A stretch of DNA of 64,000 nt from Clavelina lepadiformis (taxonomy: Eukaryota; Chordata; Ascidiacea; Aplousobranchia; Clavelinidae), in assembly GCF_947623445.1 (NCBI RefSeq), contig NC_135243.1:6574501-6638500 (forward strand), given 5' to 3'. Made by a program: the position numbers and the translations under genes. Position 1 is the first letter of the stretch; every line of letters starts with the position of its first letter. Below the pieces are notes generated by a model. It had not been told where the DNA came from. It ran no database searches and saw only the letters and a list, made by a program, of their open reading frames with translations. Of the stretch, positions 24,734 through 32,588 are shown in pieces.

Positions 24734-25655
24734 CAGTGGGACCTCGTTAATCCGGACCCCGAACAACCGGAATCCCCGCTATCCGACACAAAACTGCCGG
24801 GAACGGATTTCTTCCTATGCATTTTACCCCTTTAATCCGGAAACCCCGCTGTCCGACTCCGACACAAAAGTTTTGGAACAAATGTGCTAAATCAATAGCA
24901 ATAAAATCCGATAAACCGGATTATTAACAATTAAGCGAAAATAATTCACGATTGTCCTAATACACTATGTACACTGGGTAGTTAGTTGACGAAACAATAG
25001 CCGATTATCTACGCATAATAACGTTGCGGTCTTTATTGATTCAAAAGTACAGTACTGTACAGCATTGCGCTTTGTAAAAAATTTTAGCCGCACAGCTTTT
25101 TAGTCATACTATGAAATACTGTACAGTATTTTAGAAACGAAAAAATAAATTGTTCATCAACAGTAACAAACAACACTTCCGCGGTCGCAAAAAAATACGT
25201 ACATTACATCGGTTGAGTGCGGCAATCTATTGAAGACATACTGCTGCAACTCAATTGTGCGATCAGCTTTTGATATCGCATTGCGCAAAGATTGGAAACA
25301 GGTCAAAGAAAGTTCAAGACTGCTGGTCCCGCCGGAATGCTTCGCCATGCAAGAGCGGTTGTCAAACCGATTTGCGGCCGCATGTTCGTTACTTCTGGCT
25401 TAGAGCATTCGTCTTTAATACGGTGGTTCTGGGGTTCGACATTGGGTCGGATCATACAAAAAATATAATTTTATTTTAGTTGCTGTCCAGCCAGAAAGTC
25501 GGTACTTAGAATTGGAGTAAGGTGCATACTGCGTTTTGAACACAGTGCTGCATTTGCAAGATTGATTGATTTTTTACTTTCCGATAATCCGGAAACCCCG
25601 CTAAACCGACATTTTTTGACGAAACGAAGTGGTCCGGATTAACGAGGTCTCACTG
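24734..25655. mobile_element. 922-bp TA-flanked DNA transposon, pogo/Tigger-like, non-autonomous (copy 1)
   Basis: Inverted ends of about 20 bases (CAGTGGGACCTCGTTAATCC left; GGATTAACGAGGTCTCACTG right, two mismatches) with TA on each side. The CAGTgggACCTCGTTAATCCGG terminus is of the pogo/Tigger kind. Sub-terminal blocks repeat the CCGGAAACCCCGCT word. A 63-residue minus frame (25348-25157) containing LRNAISKADRTIELQQYVFN looks like a possible C-terminal remnant of a transposase; this is weak. Reads the same, base for base as far as I can see, as the copy at 50003. Confidence 0.85.
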
Positions 25656-25657
25656 TA

Positions 25658-26011
25658 TATGTATACACGTACGTACGCTTTGTTAATTATTAAGTAACTT
25701 TGTTTGAAATGTGTTTTCTGTTGTTCATTTGCTGTTCAATTTTGCATAAGCGGACCTATCTGAGAAAGTTATGGACGTAGTAAAAACAATTATAAACGGT
25801 ATTATCGACCAAGATCGACCAGGAAGCGAAAGTGAATTAAATTTCCTTTGCTGATATTTGAAGATTTTTGCTTCGAGTTTGAATTGCCATTAAGGCGTAT
25901 TGCGTTGACGTCATGTTGGTATAAAGCAAAAGTTGCACCCAAATCATATCTAAGCGTTACTAGTTCCGATTTTCAAGGATTGACACTCTTATAGCAAAGT
26001 AGATCACTACA
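25658..26011. other. Intergenic, no gene recognised
   Basis: Single-copy AT-rich sequence between the transposon and the dead C19orf12-like copy. The first-exon half of that pseudogene is not visible here. Confidence 0.4.
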
Positions 26012-26268
26012 AGGATTGGGCTTTTTGTAGCTGCAACTACTAGCGAAAAATTTGAATCCTTGCCAACAGTTATCGAGGCCCTAACCGCAAAGCAAGAAGC
26101 AGAAGTTGGCAAATGACATGTAAAACATCATTTCACAGTTGAATGCAGTGACGCTGTGACGGCGTTGGCTCTGATTAATGGAAATGTCGTCTTGAAGATG
26201 CAGCTGCTTGCAGCACTGGTTAATTTTTTAACAACTCACAGAGGGTAGGAAGTTAATGCGGGAGCATA
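26012..26268 (+). pseudogene. Decayed C19orf12-like domain (second-exon fragment)
   Basis: Reads GLFVAATTSEKFESLPTVIE, clearly kin to GLVIAAAVCEEAEALPTVIN of the intact gene 2.3 kb upstream, and later AVTALALINGN-VLKMQLLAALVNFL. Between these, the frame slips by one base near 26095-26105, carries stops (TGA or TAA at about 26113-26122 depending on frame), and slips back near 26150; another stop follows near 26247. Only the part matching exon 2 or 3 of the neighbour is present, after an acceptor-like AAG. A third C19orf12 unit once existed in this cluster. Confidence 0.75.
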
Positions 26269-26269
26269 A

Positions 26270-27256
26270 CAATTTCGTTTCATGCAGCGTACAACCTTTG
26301 CAAGATGATCTTAATGGCTTTGTGTTATGTTAAACATGTGTGGTTTCACGTGGTGTACTTACAGCATTTCTATAGTGGTAATTACAGATTGTTTAATGTT
26401 GTATAGTTTTACAAATCTATTTGTCGATTAAGAGATAAAAAACTTAAAATCTTTAATGTCTCAAAGAAGTTGCGACGTATCTTACGTTGTGATATGCTGA
26501 TTTCCGCCGTTAATAGAGCTCGGTTAATCTGTAAAACTCCGTTGCCGTCTGACTCTCCAGAAGTGGCTGTTCCCATCATCACAGACGTGTTATCAATATC
26601 ATATAGAATATAGATTATAGAAATTTATTTGTCATGAACAAACTCAGTTTAACTTAAGCAGCAATCAAAGTAAAAAAATAAACGGAAAGCAGCAATTGCG
26701 CTTGTCAGGAGAAGTTGTGACCAAATGAATGAGTAGAATAACCGCTGTATAAATACGTAGTCGCAACACAAACTACTGAAATTGAAGCTCACACAATAAA
26801 AATGTTATTTAAAACCATGTGGAGATTAACCGCTACAAAGTTATAAACTCAAGACTTTTAGCCGTCCAGCTAGCAGCCGGCATTTCAACGCAATTATTAC
26901 CAGCATAACTATTCCCAAAGCGAATGGTTTCCGTGAACAGGCCGTATAAGCTACAAAGAGGCGAATGAGTAGCTTGACTACGGAACTTTTCTATAACTGT
27001 GGCACAAAACATTTCCAGTGCTAAATTACATTCAACAACGTAGGCTTACTTAACTGGAGACGCACTTGACATATTTGCCACGATAAACATTTTCCCTGAT
27101 TGATTCAACAAGTGACTGCTTTCTGCAGGTAAGCTATTTGTTGCTGAGAAACAATAAGAAGTTTATAATTATATTCAATAGACCCACACAAAATAATAAA
27201 GAATGCAGGATAGTAAACGCACTTCCTATATATCTTTCAGACGTAGCTACATAATC
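26270..27256. other. Intergenic, possible old transposon scrap
   Basis: No coding frame. Around 26515-26565 the words GCTCGGTTAATCTG and CCGTCTGACTCTCC resemble the ends of the 922-bp TA-flanked element but are much diverged; an old relative is possible. The right limit is the start of the 883-bp direct repeat. Confidence 0.4.
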
Positions 27257-28139
27257 TCGTATTACACAGTATATGGAGCAATCATAATATGAAAAGTGTA
27301 GAATGTCTTGTCAGCACAGAAACAAAGCTTGCATGAAATGCAAAAATCATTTCAGTTTTGTTTGTTTTCCTGTTTGGTGCTAGACCCGTGACGTAATGCT
27401 TGTTCCACCAAAGTGTAGAAGGTAAGTTGCACATTGTTTTCGTGAAGAAATGCTGGCTCACCCACTACCGACAACTACTGGTTAAAAAGTGTATGAATTG
27501 TTCACAGCATGACCAACGACTTGAAACTCGTTGTGAAAATTGCCTCTTGTGAACACTCTGTCTATTACTTTCAAATAATGTTTTTATTTAGGCATAGACT
27601 TATCATACGTCCCGTTTTAGACGGGACAGTCCCCATTTTTAACGTCTTGTCCCTGCGTCCCGATCGGTCGGCCAAACGTCCCGGTTTGGCATTCAGTCAG
27701 CCAGCATAGGCATACCGCATATAAGCCATGCACGAACATTAGCATGTTCCTATTATTGTTTTTGCTGTGTAGCGTACCGGTACTTCTTGAAGAAGAATTC
27801 GAGATCTTGTTTGTTATTTATTTCATTGTATTCGATAAAAATGTTATTGTGACGTTATTGTTAGCGGATAATTGGTACGGTAATTTTCCGGTGAAATAGA
27901 GGCAGACATCTTTGTGACGTTAACGTAAATTCCTTCCTATTTTTCGAATTGAAACCGATATTTAGAGAACAAGCACTTAAACTTTCGATGGTAATATGGT
28001 CAATGAAGACAGCTAGGGTGGTTTTAAATGTAGGCCTACGTAATAATTCCGAAAAATGTCAAGTTAAAAAATCACAGCTAAGGGGTTTAGGTTGTTTGAA
28101 AGCGTCCCGTTTTGAAGCCACAAAATTATGGTAAGCCTA
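27257..28139 (+). repeat. 883-bp direct repeat, left copy, bounding the tRNA/satellite island
   Basis: Matches 35053-35935 over its full length with about 15-20 single-base differences that I counted by eye (roughly 98% identity) and no length change. It starts at TCGTATTACACAG and ends at GGTAAGCCTA in both places. It includes a short inverted repeat around CGTCCCGTTTTAGACGGGAC. The frames inside (for example from 27509) are conserved only because the whole block is duplicated, and they resemble no known protein. Confidence 0.9.
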
Positions 28140-28280
28140 GCTAGAGTCGAACACAATGTCCGATATCGGCCTTTCAAATCAATGCTTATCAATTCAGCTA
28201 AAAGTTGCAGATGATCAACAGCATGAATCGATGCAAATTTTTATTGTCGCAATCTCAATAGTGGGTTTATTACATATATA
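28140..28280 (+). repeat. About 140-bp direct repeat, first copy
   Basis: Begins CTAGAGTCGAACACAATGTC and is repeated at 28574-28705 with a few changes. Together with the tRNA-Met/tRNA-His block that follows, it forms a duplicated unit (see 28985-29152). Confidence 0.85.
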
Positions 28281-28376
28281 ATTGATAACTTAATCATTTT
28301 AACTGTGTTGCTTAGTCGGTAAATTTTAAAAAAGGCTAAAATTGATGTTAACTTGAAAACTAATATTCACTCATTC

Positions 28377-28448
28377 AGCAGAGTGGCGCAGCGGAAGCGT
28401 GCTGGGCCCATAACCCAGAGGTCGATGGATCGAAACCATCCTCTGCTA
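28377..28448 (+). tRNA. tRNA-iMet-CAT: Initiator tRNA-Met (CAT)
   Basis: 72 nt. Acceptor AGCAGAG pairs perfectly with CTCTGCT, giving the A1-T72 pair of eukaryotic initiators. Anticodon arm CTGGG-CCCATAA-CCCAG has the GGG/CCC pairs next to the loop, and the T loop is ATCGAAA with A54 in place of T54. All three are initiator hallmarks. Confidence 0.95.
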
Positions 28449-28456
28449 CCTATCCA

Positions 28457-28528
28457 GCTGTGATCGTATAGTGGTTAGTACTCCACGTTGTGGCCGTGGC
28501 AACCCTGGTTCGAATCCAGGTCACAACA
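28457..28528 (+). tRNA. tRNA-His-GTG: tRNA-His (GTG)
   Basis: Anticodon arm CCACG-TTGTGGC-CGTGG. Acceptor GCTGTGA against TCACAAC has one C-A mismatch at the second pair; the decayed second copy at 29098-29152 keeps the perfect TCACAGC end. T arm CTGG-TTCGAAT-CCAG. Starts 8 bases after the initiator tRNA, so the two could share a transcript. Confidence 0.92.
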
Positions 28529-28573
28529 GATTTTCCTTTTACTGGATTGAGTGATGCAAAGCTGTTTTGTTGC

Positions 28574-28705
28574 TAGAGTCGAACAAAATGTCCGATATCG
28601 GCCTTTCAAATCAATGCTTATCAATTCAGCTAAAAGTTGCAGATGATCAACAGCATGAATCGATGTAAATTTTTAAAGTGGCAATCTCAATAGTGGGTTT
28701 ATTAC
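28574..28705 (+). repeat. About 140-bp direct repeat, second copy
   Basis: Second copy of 28140-28280. After it, 280 bp not present in the first unit (28706-28985) were inserted or were lost from the other copy, before the homologous tRNA block resumes. Confidence 0.82.
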
Positions 28706-29029
28706 ACAAATATTTGATAACTTAATCAAAACATGAGTAATGGAACTGCGTTTTTATGAAACATTAAAGTTTTGTAGTTTGTTTGGACTACTAACACAAC
28801 ATACAACCTACACAAATAACAGTATTTTCAAATGCTACCAATTTATAGCTTTTGTGTTGATATGTTTTCCGAATACTACTATAACGTAGTATGAACAGAG
28901 TAACAAAAACGTCAAAATACGATTGAAAAATTACATTGTAGGCTTACATCAAATATGTTATATTGCGTGTGACATTCTACATTTAACTGGGTTGCTCAGT
29001 TGGTAAATTTAAAAAAAGGCTAAAATTGA

Positions 29030-29097
29030 TCTAAGCGAAGCGGAAGCGTGCTGTGCCCATAACCCAGAGGGCGATGGATCAAAACCATCCTCTGCTA
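29030..29097 (+). pseudogene. Decayed initiator tRNA-Met copy
   Basis: Copy of the 28377 gene. The 5' acceptor and D-arm start are altered (AAGCGAAGCGGAAGCG), the anticodon stem has a G-to-T change (CTGTG), and the T loop reads ATCAAAA. The 3' acceptor CTCTGCTA survives. Unlikely to fold as a tRNA. Confidence 0.8.
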
Positions 29098-29152
29098 CTT
29101 AGTACTCCACGTTGTGGCCGTGGCAACCCTGGTTCGAATCCAGGTCACAGCA
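29098..29152 (+). pseudogene. 5'-truncated tRNA-His copy
   Basis: Lacks the acceptor 5' strand and most of the D arm but keeps the anticodon arm with GTG and a perfect T arm and 3' acceptor (TCACAGCA). The deletion joins it directly to the decayed initiator copy. Confidence 0.85.
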
Positions 29153-29177
29153 GATTTTCCTTTTACTGGATTGAGGT

Positions 29178-29211
29178 ACTGCCCGCGTAGGTTCGAATCC
29201 TGCCGACAACG
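29178..29211 (+). pseudogene. 3' fragment of a tRNA-Ser
   Basis: Starts in the variable arm (TGCCCGCGTAGG) and ends with the T arm and acceptor (CGACAACG). It ends exactly 158 bases before the end of the next tRNA-Ser, so it is the broken first unit of the 158-bp array. Confidence 0.85.
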
Positions 29212-29287
29212 CGGAATTGAAATTATGTTTTCATAAGAGATTCGAGAAAAGTGCGATTTTATTTATTTGTATTGAACATTAAGCACA

Positions 29288-29369
29288 GTTGTCGTGACCG
29301 AGTGGTTAAGGCGACAGACTAGAAATATGTTGGGCTCTGCCCGCGTAGGTTCGAATCCTGCCGACAACA
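29288..29369 (+). tRNA. tRNA-Ser-AGA: tRNA-Ser (AGA), one stem mismatch
   Basis: 82 nt, class II with variable arm GGGC-TCT-GCCC. Acceptor GTTGTCG/CGACAAC perfect. Anticodon loop CTAGAAA; the stem ACAGA/TATGT has one G-A mismatch. A-box base change (GACCG for GGCCG). Discriminator A where the other copies have G. May be weak or dead. Confidence 0.7.
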
Positions 29370-29440
29370 ACGATATTAATTTTGCAAATTCACAAGTATA
29401 TTGAGAAAAGTGTCACTTTAATGATTTCATCCAGACTCAC

Positions 29441-29510
29441 GTCGGCTTAGCCGGATTAGCGCGCTGGACTTCTAATCCAGATGTTCCGTGTTCGAGTCCC
29501 GGCAGGGATG
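29441..29510 (+). tRNA. tRNA-Arg-TCT: tRNA-Arg (TCT)-like, possibly a pseudogene
   Basis: Good anticodon arm CTGGA-CTTCTAA-TCCAG and T arm with TTCGAGT, but the acceptor strands (GTCGGCT and CAGGGAT) pair poorly and the D stem is weak. About 70 nt. Either a diverged gene or a relic; covariance scoring would tell. Confidence 0.5.
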
Positions 29511-29791
29511 ATTTGCTAAATATTTTAAAAAGATAATCACTTAACTCTACATATTTTCATCTTAAATTGAGAAAACCGTTAACATCATCGTCTACGGCTT
29601 CTATAAAGTAAATTTAGAATGAAACAATCTGGATTGGTGCGTTGTATTTATCCTCGATTAAACATCGTTGCTTGGATCTGTGAATTTTATACAGCCACGA
29701 GTAAAACAACCGTGATATTAGTACTAAATTAAGCCTTTACTTAGTTTTGTGGTAATTATTCTAACAACGGAAATCCACACAAAACATCAGG

Positions 29792-29939
29792 GTCAGGATG
29801 GCCGAGTGGTCTAAGGCGCCAGATTCAAGCAGAGGTTTAGTCACTTTGTGCGGCTCTAGAGGCGTGGGTTCGAATCGCTAGTAGTAGACTAGATATCTGT
29901 TGAGATCTGCCCGCGGATGTTCGAATCCTGCCGACAACG
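29792..29939 (+). pseudogene. Chimera of an intron-bearing tRNA-Leu (CAA) and a tRNA-Ser 3' part
   Basis: The first 86 bases start like a eukaryotic tRNA-Leu(CAA), GTCAGGATGGCCGAGTGGTC, with anticodon loop TTCAAG followed by an insert where this tRNA normally has its intron, then GAGGCGTGGGTTCGAATC. The T arm breaks off before the acceptor 3' strand. From about 29886 the sequence is a tRNA-Ser from the anticodon arm (AGACTAGATATCTGTT) to CGACAACG. Neither part can make a whole tRNA; the junction sits inside the 158-bp Ser array register. Confidence 0.75.
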
Positions 29940-30015
29940 CTGACATAAAATTACGTTTTCATAAGTGATTCGAGAATAGTGCCATTTTATCTATTTGCAT
30001 TGAACATTAAGGACA

Positions 30016-30097
30016 ATTGTCGTGGCCGAGTGGTTAAGGCGACAGACTCGAAATGTGATGGGCTCTGCCCGCGTAGGTTCGAATCCTGCCGACAACG
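30016..30097 (+). tRNA. tRNA-Ser-CGA: tRNA-Ser (CGA), damaged anticodon stem
   Basis: First of the twelve regular units. Acceptor starts ATTGTCG (A-C at the first pair) and the anticodon stem ACAGA/TGTGA has two mismatches. Variable and T arms intact. Probably a pseudogene. Confidence 0.6.
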
Positions 30098-30172
30098 CTG
30101 ACATAAACTTTCGTTTTCATAAGTGATTCGAGAAAAGTGGCATTTTTTTATTTGCATTTGACATTCATCACA

Positions 30173-30254
30173 GTTGTCGTGGCCAAGTGGTTAAGGCGAC
30201 AGACTAAATATCTGTTGGGCTCTGCCCGCGTAGGTTCGAATCCTGCCGACAACG
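30173..30254 (+). tRNA. tRNA-Ser body with AAA anticodon
   Basis: Acceptor, anticodon stem (ACAGA/TCTGT), variable arm and T arm all pair perfectly, but the loop is CTAAATA, so positions 34-36 are AAA, which would read Phe UUU. D arm GGCCAAGTGG has one change from GGCCGAGTGG. The body is class II Ser. One G-to-A step from AGA would give this. Confidence 0.65.
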
Positions 30255-30330
30255 CTGACATAAATTTTCGTATTCATAAGTGATTCGAGAAAAGTTCGAT
30301 TTTATCTATTTGCATTGAACATTAAGCACA

Positions 30331-30412
30331 GTTGTCGTGGCCAAGTGGTTAAGGCGACAGACTCGAAATCTGTTAGGGTCTCCCCGCGTAGGTTCGAATC
30401 CTGCCGACAACG
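30331..30412 (+). tRNA. tRNA-Ser-CGA: tRNA-Ser (CGA)
   Basis: Perfect acceptor and anticodon stem, loop CTCGAAA, variable arm GGG-TCT-CCC. D-arm G-to-A (CCAAGTGG). One of the best-preserved CGA copies. Confidence 0.85.
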
Positions 30413-30487
30413 TTGACATAAACTTTCGTTTTCATAAGTGATTCGAGAAAAGTGGCATTTTTTTATTTGCATTTGACATTCATCAGA

Positions 30488-30569
30488 GTTGTCGTGGCCG
30501 AGTGGTTAAGGCGACAGACTAGAAATCTGCTGGGCTCTGCCCGCTTAGGTTCAAATCCTGCCGACAACA
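30488..30569 (+). tRNA. tRNA-Ser-AGA: tRNA-Ser (AGA)
   Basis: Loop CTAGAAA; outermost anticodon-stem pair A-C mismatched; T loop TTCAAAT. B box GGTTCAAATCC is still acceptable for Pol III. Discriminator A. Confidence 0.78.
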
Positions 30570-30645
30570 CGAAATTGGAATCACGCTTCCATAAGTGATT
30601 TGCGAAAAGTGCGATTTTATCTATTTGCATTGAACATTAAGCACA

Positions 30646-30727
30646 GTTGTCGTGTCCGAGTGGTTAAGGCGACAAATTCGAAATCTGCTGGGCTCTGCCC
30701 GCGTAGGTTCGAATCTTGCCGACAATG
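30646..30727 (+). tRNA. tRNA-Ser-CGA: tRNA-Ser (CGA), degenerate
   Basis: D arm GTCCGAG (G to T), anticodon stem ACAAA/TCTGC weak, acceptor end CGACAAT leaves a G-T first pair. Likely inactive or poor. Confidence 0.6.
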
Positions 30728-30803
30728 CGGAATTGAAATCATGTTTCCATAGGTGATTGGAGAACAGTGCGATTTTATTTATTTGTATTGAACATTAAGC
30801 ACA

Positions 30804-30885
30804 GTTGTCGTGGCCGAGTGGTTAAGGCGTCAGACTTGAAATCTGTTGGGCTATGCCCGCGTAGGTTCGAATCCTGCCGACAACG
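30804..30885 (+). tRNA. tRNA-Ser-TGA: tRNA-Ser (TGA)
   Basis: Loop CTTGAAA; acceptor, variable arm (GGGC-TAT-GCCC) and T arm intact; only the outermost anticodon-stem pair (T-T) fails. Nearly identical to the next unit. Confidence 0.87.
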
Positions 30886-30961
30886 CGGAATTGAAATTAT
30901 GTTTTCATAAGAGATTCGAGAAAAGTGCTATTTTATTTATTTGCATTTAACATTAAGCACA

Positions 30962-31043
30962 GTTGTCGTGGCCGAGTGGTTAAGGCGTCAGACTTGAAAT
31001 CTGTTGGGCTATGCCCGCGTAGGTTCGAATCCTGCCGACAACG
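30962..31043 (+). tRNA. tRNA-Ser-TGA: tRNA-Ser (TGA)
   Basis: Same tRNA sequence as 30804-30885; the surrounding spacers are also nearly the same, so this is a very recent unit duplication. A TTTT stretch about 20 bases downstream can end Pol III transcription. Confidence 0.87.
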
Positions 31044-31119
31044 CGGAATTGAAATTATGTTTTCATAAGAGATTCGAGAAAAGTGCGATTTTATCTATTT
31101 GCATTGAACATTAAGCACA

Positions 31120-31201
31120 GTTGTCGTGGCCGAGTGGTTAAGGCGACAAATTCGAAATCTGTTGGGCTCTGCCCGTGTAGGTTCGAATCTTGCCGACAAT
31201 G
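31120..31201 (+). tRNA. tRNA-Ser-CGA: tRNA-Ser (CGA), degenerate
   Basis: Anticodon stem ACAAA/TCTGT with one mismatch; variable-arm side GTGTAGG; acceptor end CGACAAT. Shares changes with the 30646 unit, so the two are sister copies. Confidence 0.62.
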
Positions 31202-31277
31202 CCGAATTGAAATCAAGTTTTCATAAGGGATTCGAGAAAAGTGCGATTTTATCTATTTGCATTGAACATTAAGCACA

Positions 31278-31359
31278 GTTGTCGTGGCCGAGTGGTTAAG
31301 GCGACAGACTCGAAATGTGATGGGCTCTGCCCGCGTAGGTTCGAATCCTGCCGACAACG
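31278..31359 (+). tRNA. tRNA-Ser-CGA: tRNA-Ser (CGA), damaged anticodon stem
   Basis: Acceptor GTTGTCG/CGACAAC perfect, but the anticodon stem is ACAGA/TGTGA as in the 30016 unit, with which it shares the AAATGTGATGG variant. Confidence 0.62.
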
Positions 31360-31434
31360 CTGACATAAATTTTCTTTTTCATAAGTGATTCGAGAAGTGT
31401 GCGATTTATCAATTTGCATTGATCATTAAGCACA

Positions 31435-31516
31435 GTTGTCGTGGCCGAGTGGTTAAGGCGACAGACTTGAAATCTGTTGGGCTATGCCCGCGTAGGTTCG
31501 AATCCTGCCGACAACG
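31435..31516 (+). tRNA. tRNA-Ser-TGA: tRNA-Ser (TGA), intact
   Basis: Perfect acceptor, anticodon stem ACAGA/TCTGT, loop CTTGAAA, variable arm GGGC-TAT-GCCC and T arm. The cleanest member of the array. Confidence 0.92.
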
Positions 31517-31592
31517 CGGAATTGAAATTATGTTTTCATAAGTGATTCGCGAAAAGTGCGATTTTATCAATTTGCATTGATCATTAAGCACA

Positions 31593-31674
31593 GTTATCGT
31601 GGCCGAGTGGTTAAGGTGACAGACTAAAAATCTGTTGGGCTATGCCCGCGTAGGTTCGAATCCTGCCGACAACG
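31593..31674 (+). tRNA. tRNA-Ser body with AAA anticodon (second copy)
   Basis: Loop CTAAAAA with perfect stem ACAGA/TCTGT. Acceptor GTTATCG leaves one A-C mismatch; D arm GGTGAC for GGCGAC. Variable arm of the GGGCTATGCCC type seen in TGA copies, so it may have arisen separately from the 30173 AAA copy. Confidence 0.6.
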
Positions 31675-31750
31675 CTGACATAAAATTACGTATTCATAAG
31701 TGATTCGAGAAAAGTTGGATTATATCTATTTGCATTGATCATTAAGCACT

Positions 31751-31832
31751 ATTGTCGTGGCCAAGTGGTTAAGGTGAAAGACTAGAAATCTGTTGGCATC
31801 TGCCCGCGTAGGTTCGAATCCTGCCGACAACG
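31751..31832 (+). tRNA. tRNA-Ser-AGA: tRNA-Ser (AGA), degenerate last unit
   Basis: Begins ATTGTCG, D arm changed (CCAAGTGG, GGTGAA), anticodon stem with an A-G mismatch, variable arm GGCATCTGCCC weakened. Ends the 158-bp array. Confidence 0.55.
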
Positions 31833-31930
31833 CTGACATAACGTCTAGCCTTAGCCAGCAAGCGAACTTGAATGGAATAGAGCAATGTTAATGGCGTTAT
31901 TTCTCAAGGTTCGTACAAGCGTCACAGTTA

Positions 31931-32588
31931 GTTCCCACTCCCAGGTACTAAATGTTTTGGGTTCAAATCCCTGCCCAAGCGCTGGTCGTCTATTCTTAGG
32001 AAATAAAACGAAATTATCCTACAAGACTTTGAAAGTTTAAGTGTGCAACAAGACTCTACGAAACTGAAGTTCAGTAACACACAAAAATTTCAGTCCCACA
32101 ATGAAAAAAGTTCGAAAGGTATAAATCTACCGATAAGGTTGGACATAAGCGATGGCGCAGTGAAAATAGCGGAGAACAGCAAATCAAAGGTTTTCGGTTC
32201 AAGCCTCTGGCCATCCAAGCCTAGGCCAAGAAGATTCTGTCGCATAGTTCCCACTCGAAGGAAGGCCACTGAAGGTTTTGGGATCAAATCCCTGCCCAAG
32301 GGCTGGTCTTCTTTTCTTAGGAAATAAAACGAAGTTATCCTACAAGACTTTGAAAATCGAAGTGTGTGATAGGACTCCACAAAATAGATTTTAACTCACA
32401 TAAAAAAATTTGAGTCCCACTATGAAATAAGGTGAAAAGGTATAAATGTACCAGTTGTTAGTGAAGTAAACGATGGCGCAGTGAAAACATCTGCTAGCAG
32501 CAAATCAAAGGTTCTCGGTTCAAACCTCTGTCCATCCAAGTCTAACCTAAGAAAATACAGTTGCATAGTTCCAACTTCCCGTTAGGTA
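31931..32588 (+). repeat. About 318-bp tandem repeat carrying tRNA-like modules
   Basis: Two full units (31931-32246 and 32247-32567) and the start of a third cut short by the satellite. Each full unit holds a 65-base tRNA-like module (32151-32215 and 32472-32536) with ends GATGG/CCATC, an A-box-like TGGCGCAGTG and a B-box-like GGTTCAAGCC or GGTTCAAACC. Units 1 and 2 also carry a second T-arm-like word near their starts (GGGTTCAAATCCC at 31970, GGGATCAAATCCC at 32280). No proper anticodon arm is seen. Either decayed tRNA genes or a SINE-like tRNA-derived repeat. Confidence 0.75.

Larger units (their letters stand above)
30016..31832 (+). repeat. Twelve-unit tandem array, 157-158 bp period, one tRNA-Ser per unit
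   Basis: tRNA starts at 30016, 30173, 30331, 30488, 30646, 30804, 30962, 31120, 31278, 31435, 31593 and 31751. Each unit is 82 bases of tRNA plus a 75-76 base spacer carrying TTTT terminators, the words ATTCGAGAAAAGT and TTTGCATTGA, and ending in TTAAGCACA before the next gene. Partial units upstream (29178, 29288, 29886) keep the register where not disturbed. Confidence 0.95.

Noticed and set aside
25157-25348. Host gene of 63 residues present in two places
   Set aside because: It lies inside the 922-bp transposon and is copied with it.
26515-26565. Another copy of the pogo/Tigger-like element
   Set aside because: Only scattered words match and no second end or TA pair could be placed.
27509-28134. 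Frames conserved between the two 883-bp copies as real genes
   Set aside because: They are conserved only because the DNA is a ~98% identical duplicate; no family features.
31409-31591. Minus-strand protein frame across the tRNA array
   Set aside because: It is an antisense shadow of a tRNA-Ser gene and its spacer.
30016-31832. Regular repeat-spacer pattern reminiscent of a CRISPR array
   Set aside because: The repeats are 82-base tRNA-Ser genes with conserved spacers in a eukaryotic genome; CRISPR spacers would be unique.
32043-32380. Overlapping frames on both strands in the 318-bp repeat
   Set aside because: Frames arise from the tRNA-like tandem repeat and match no protein.
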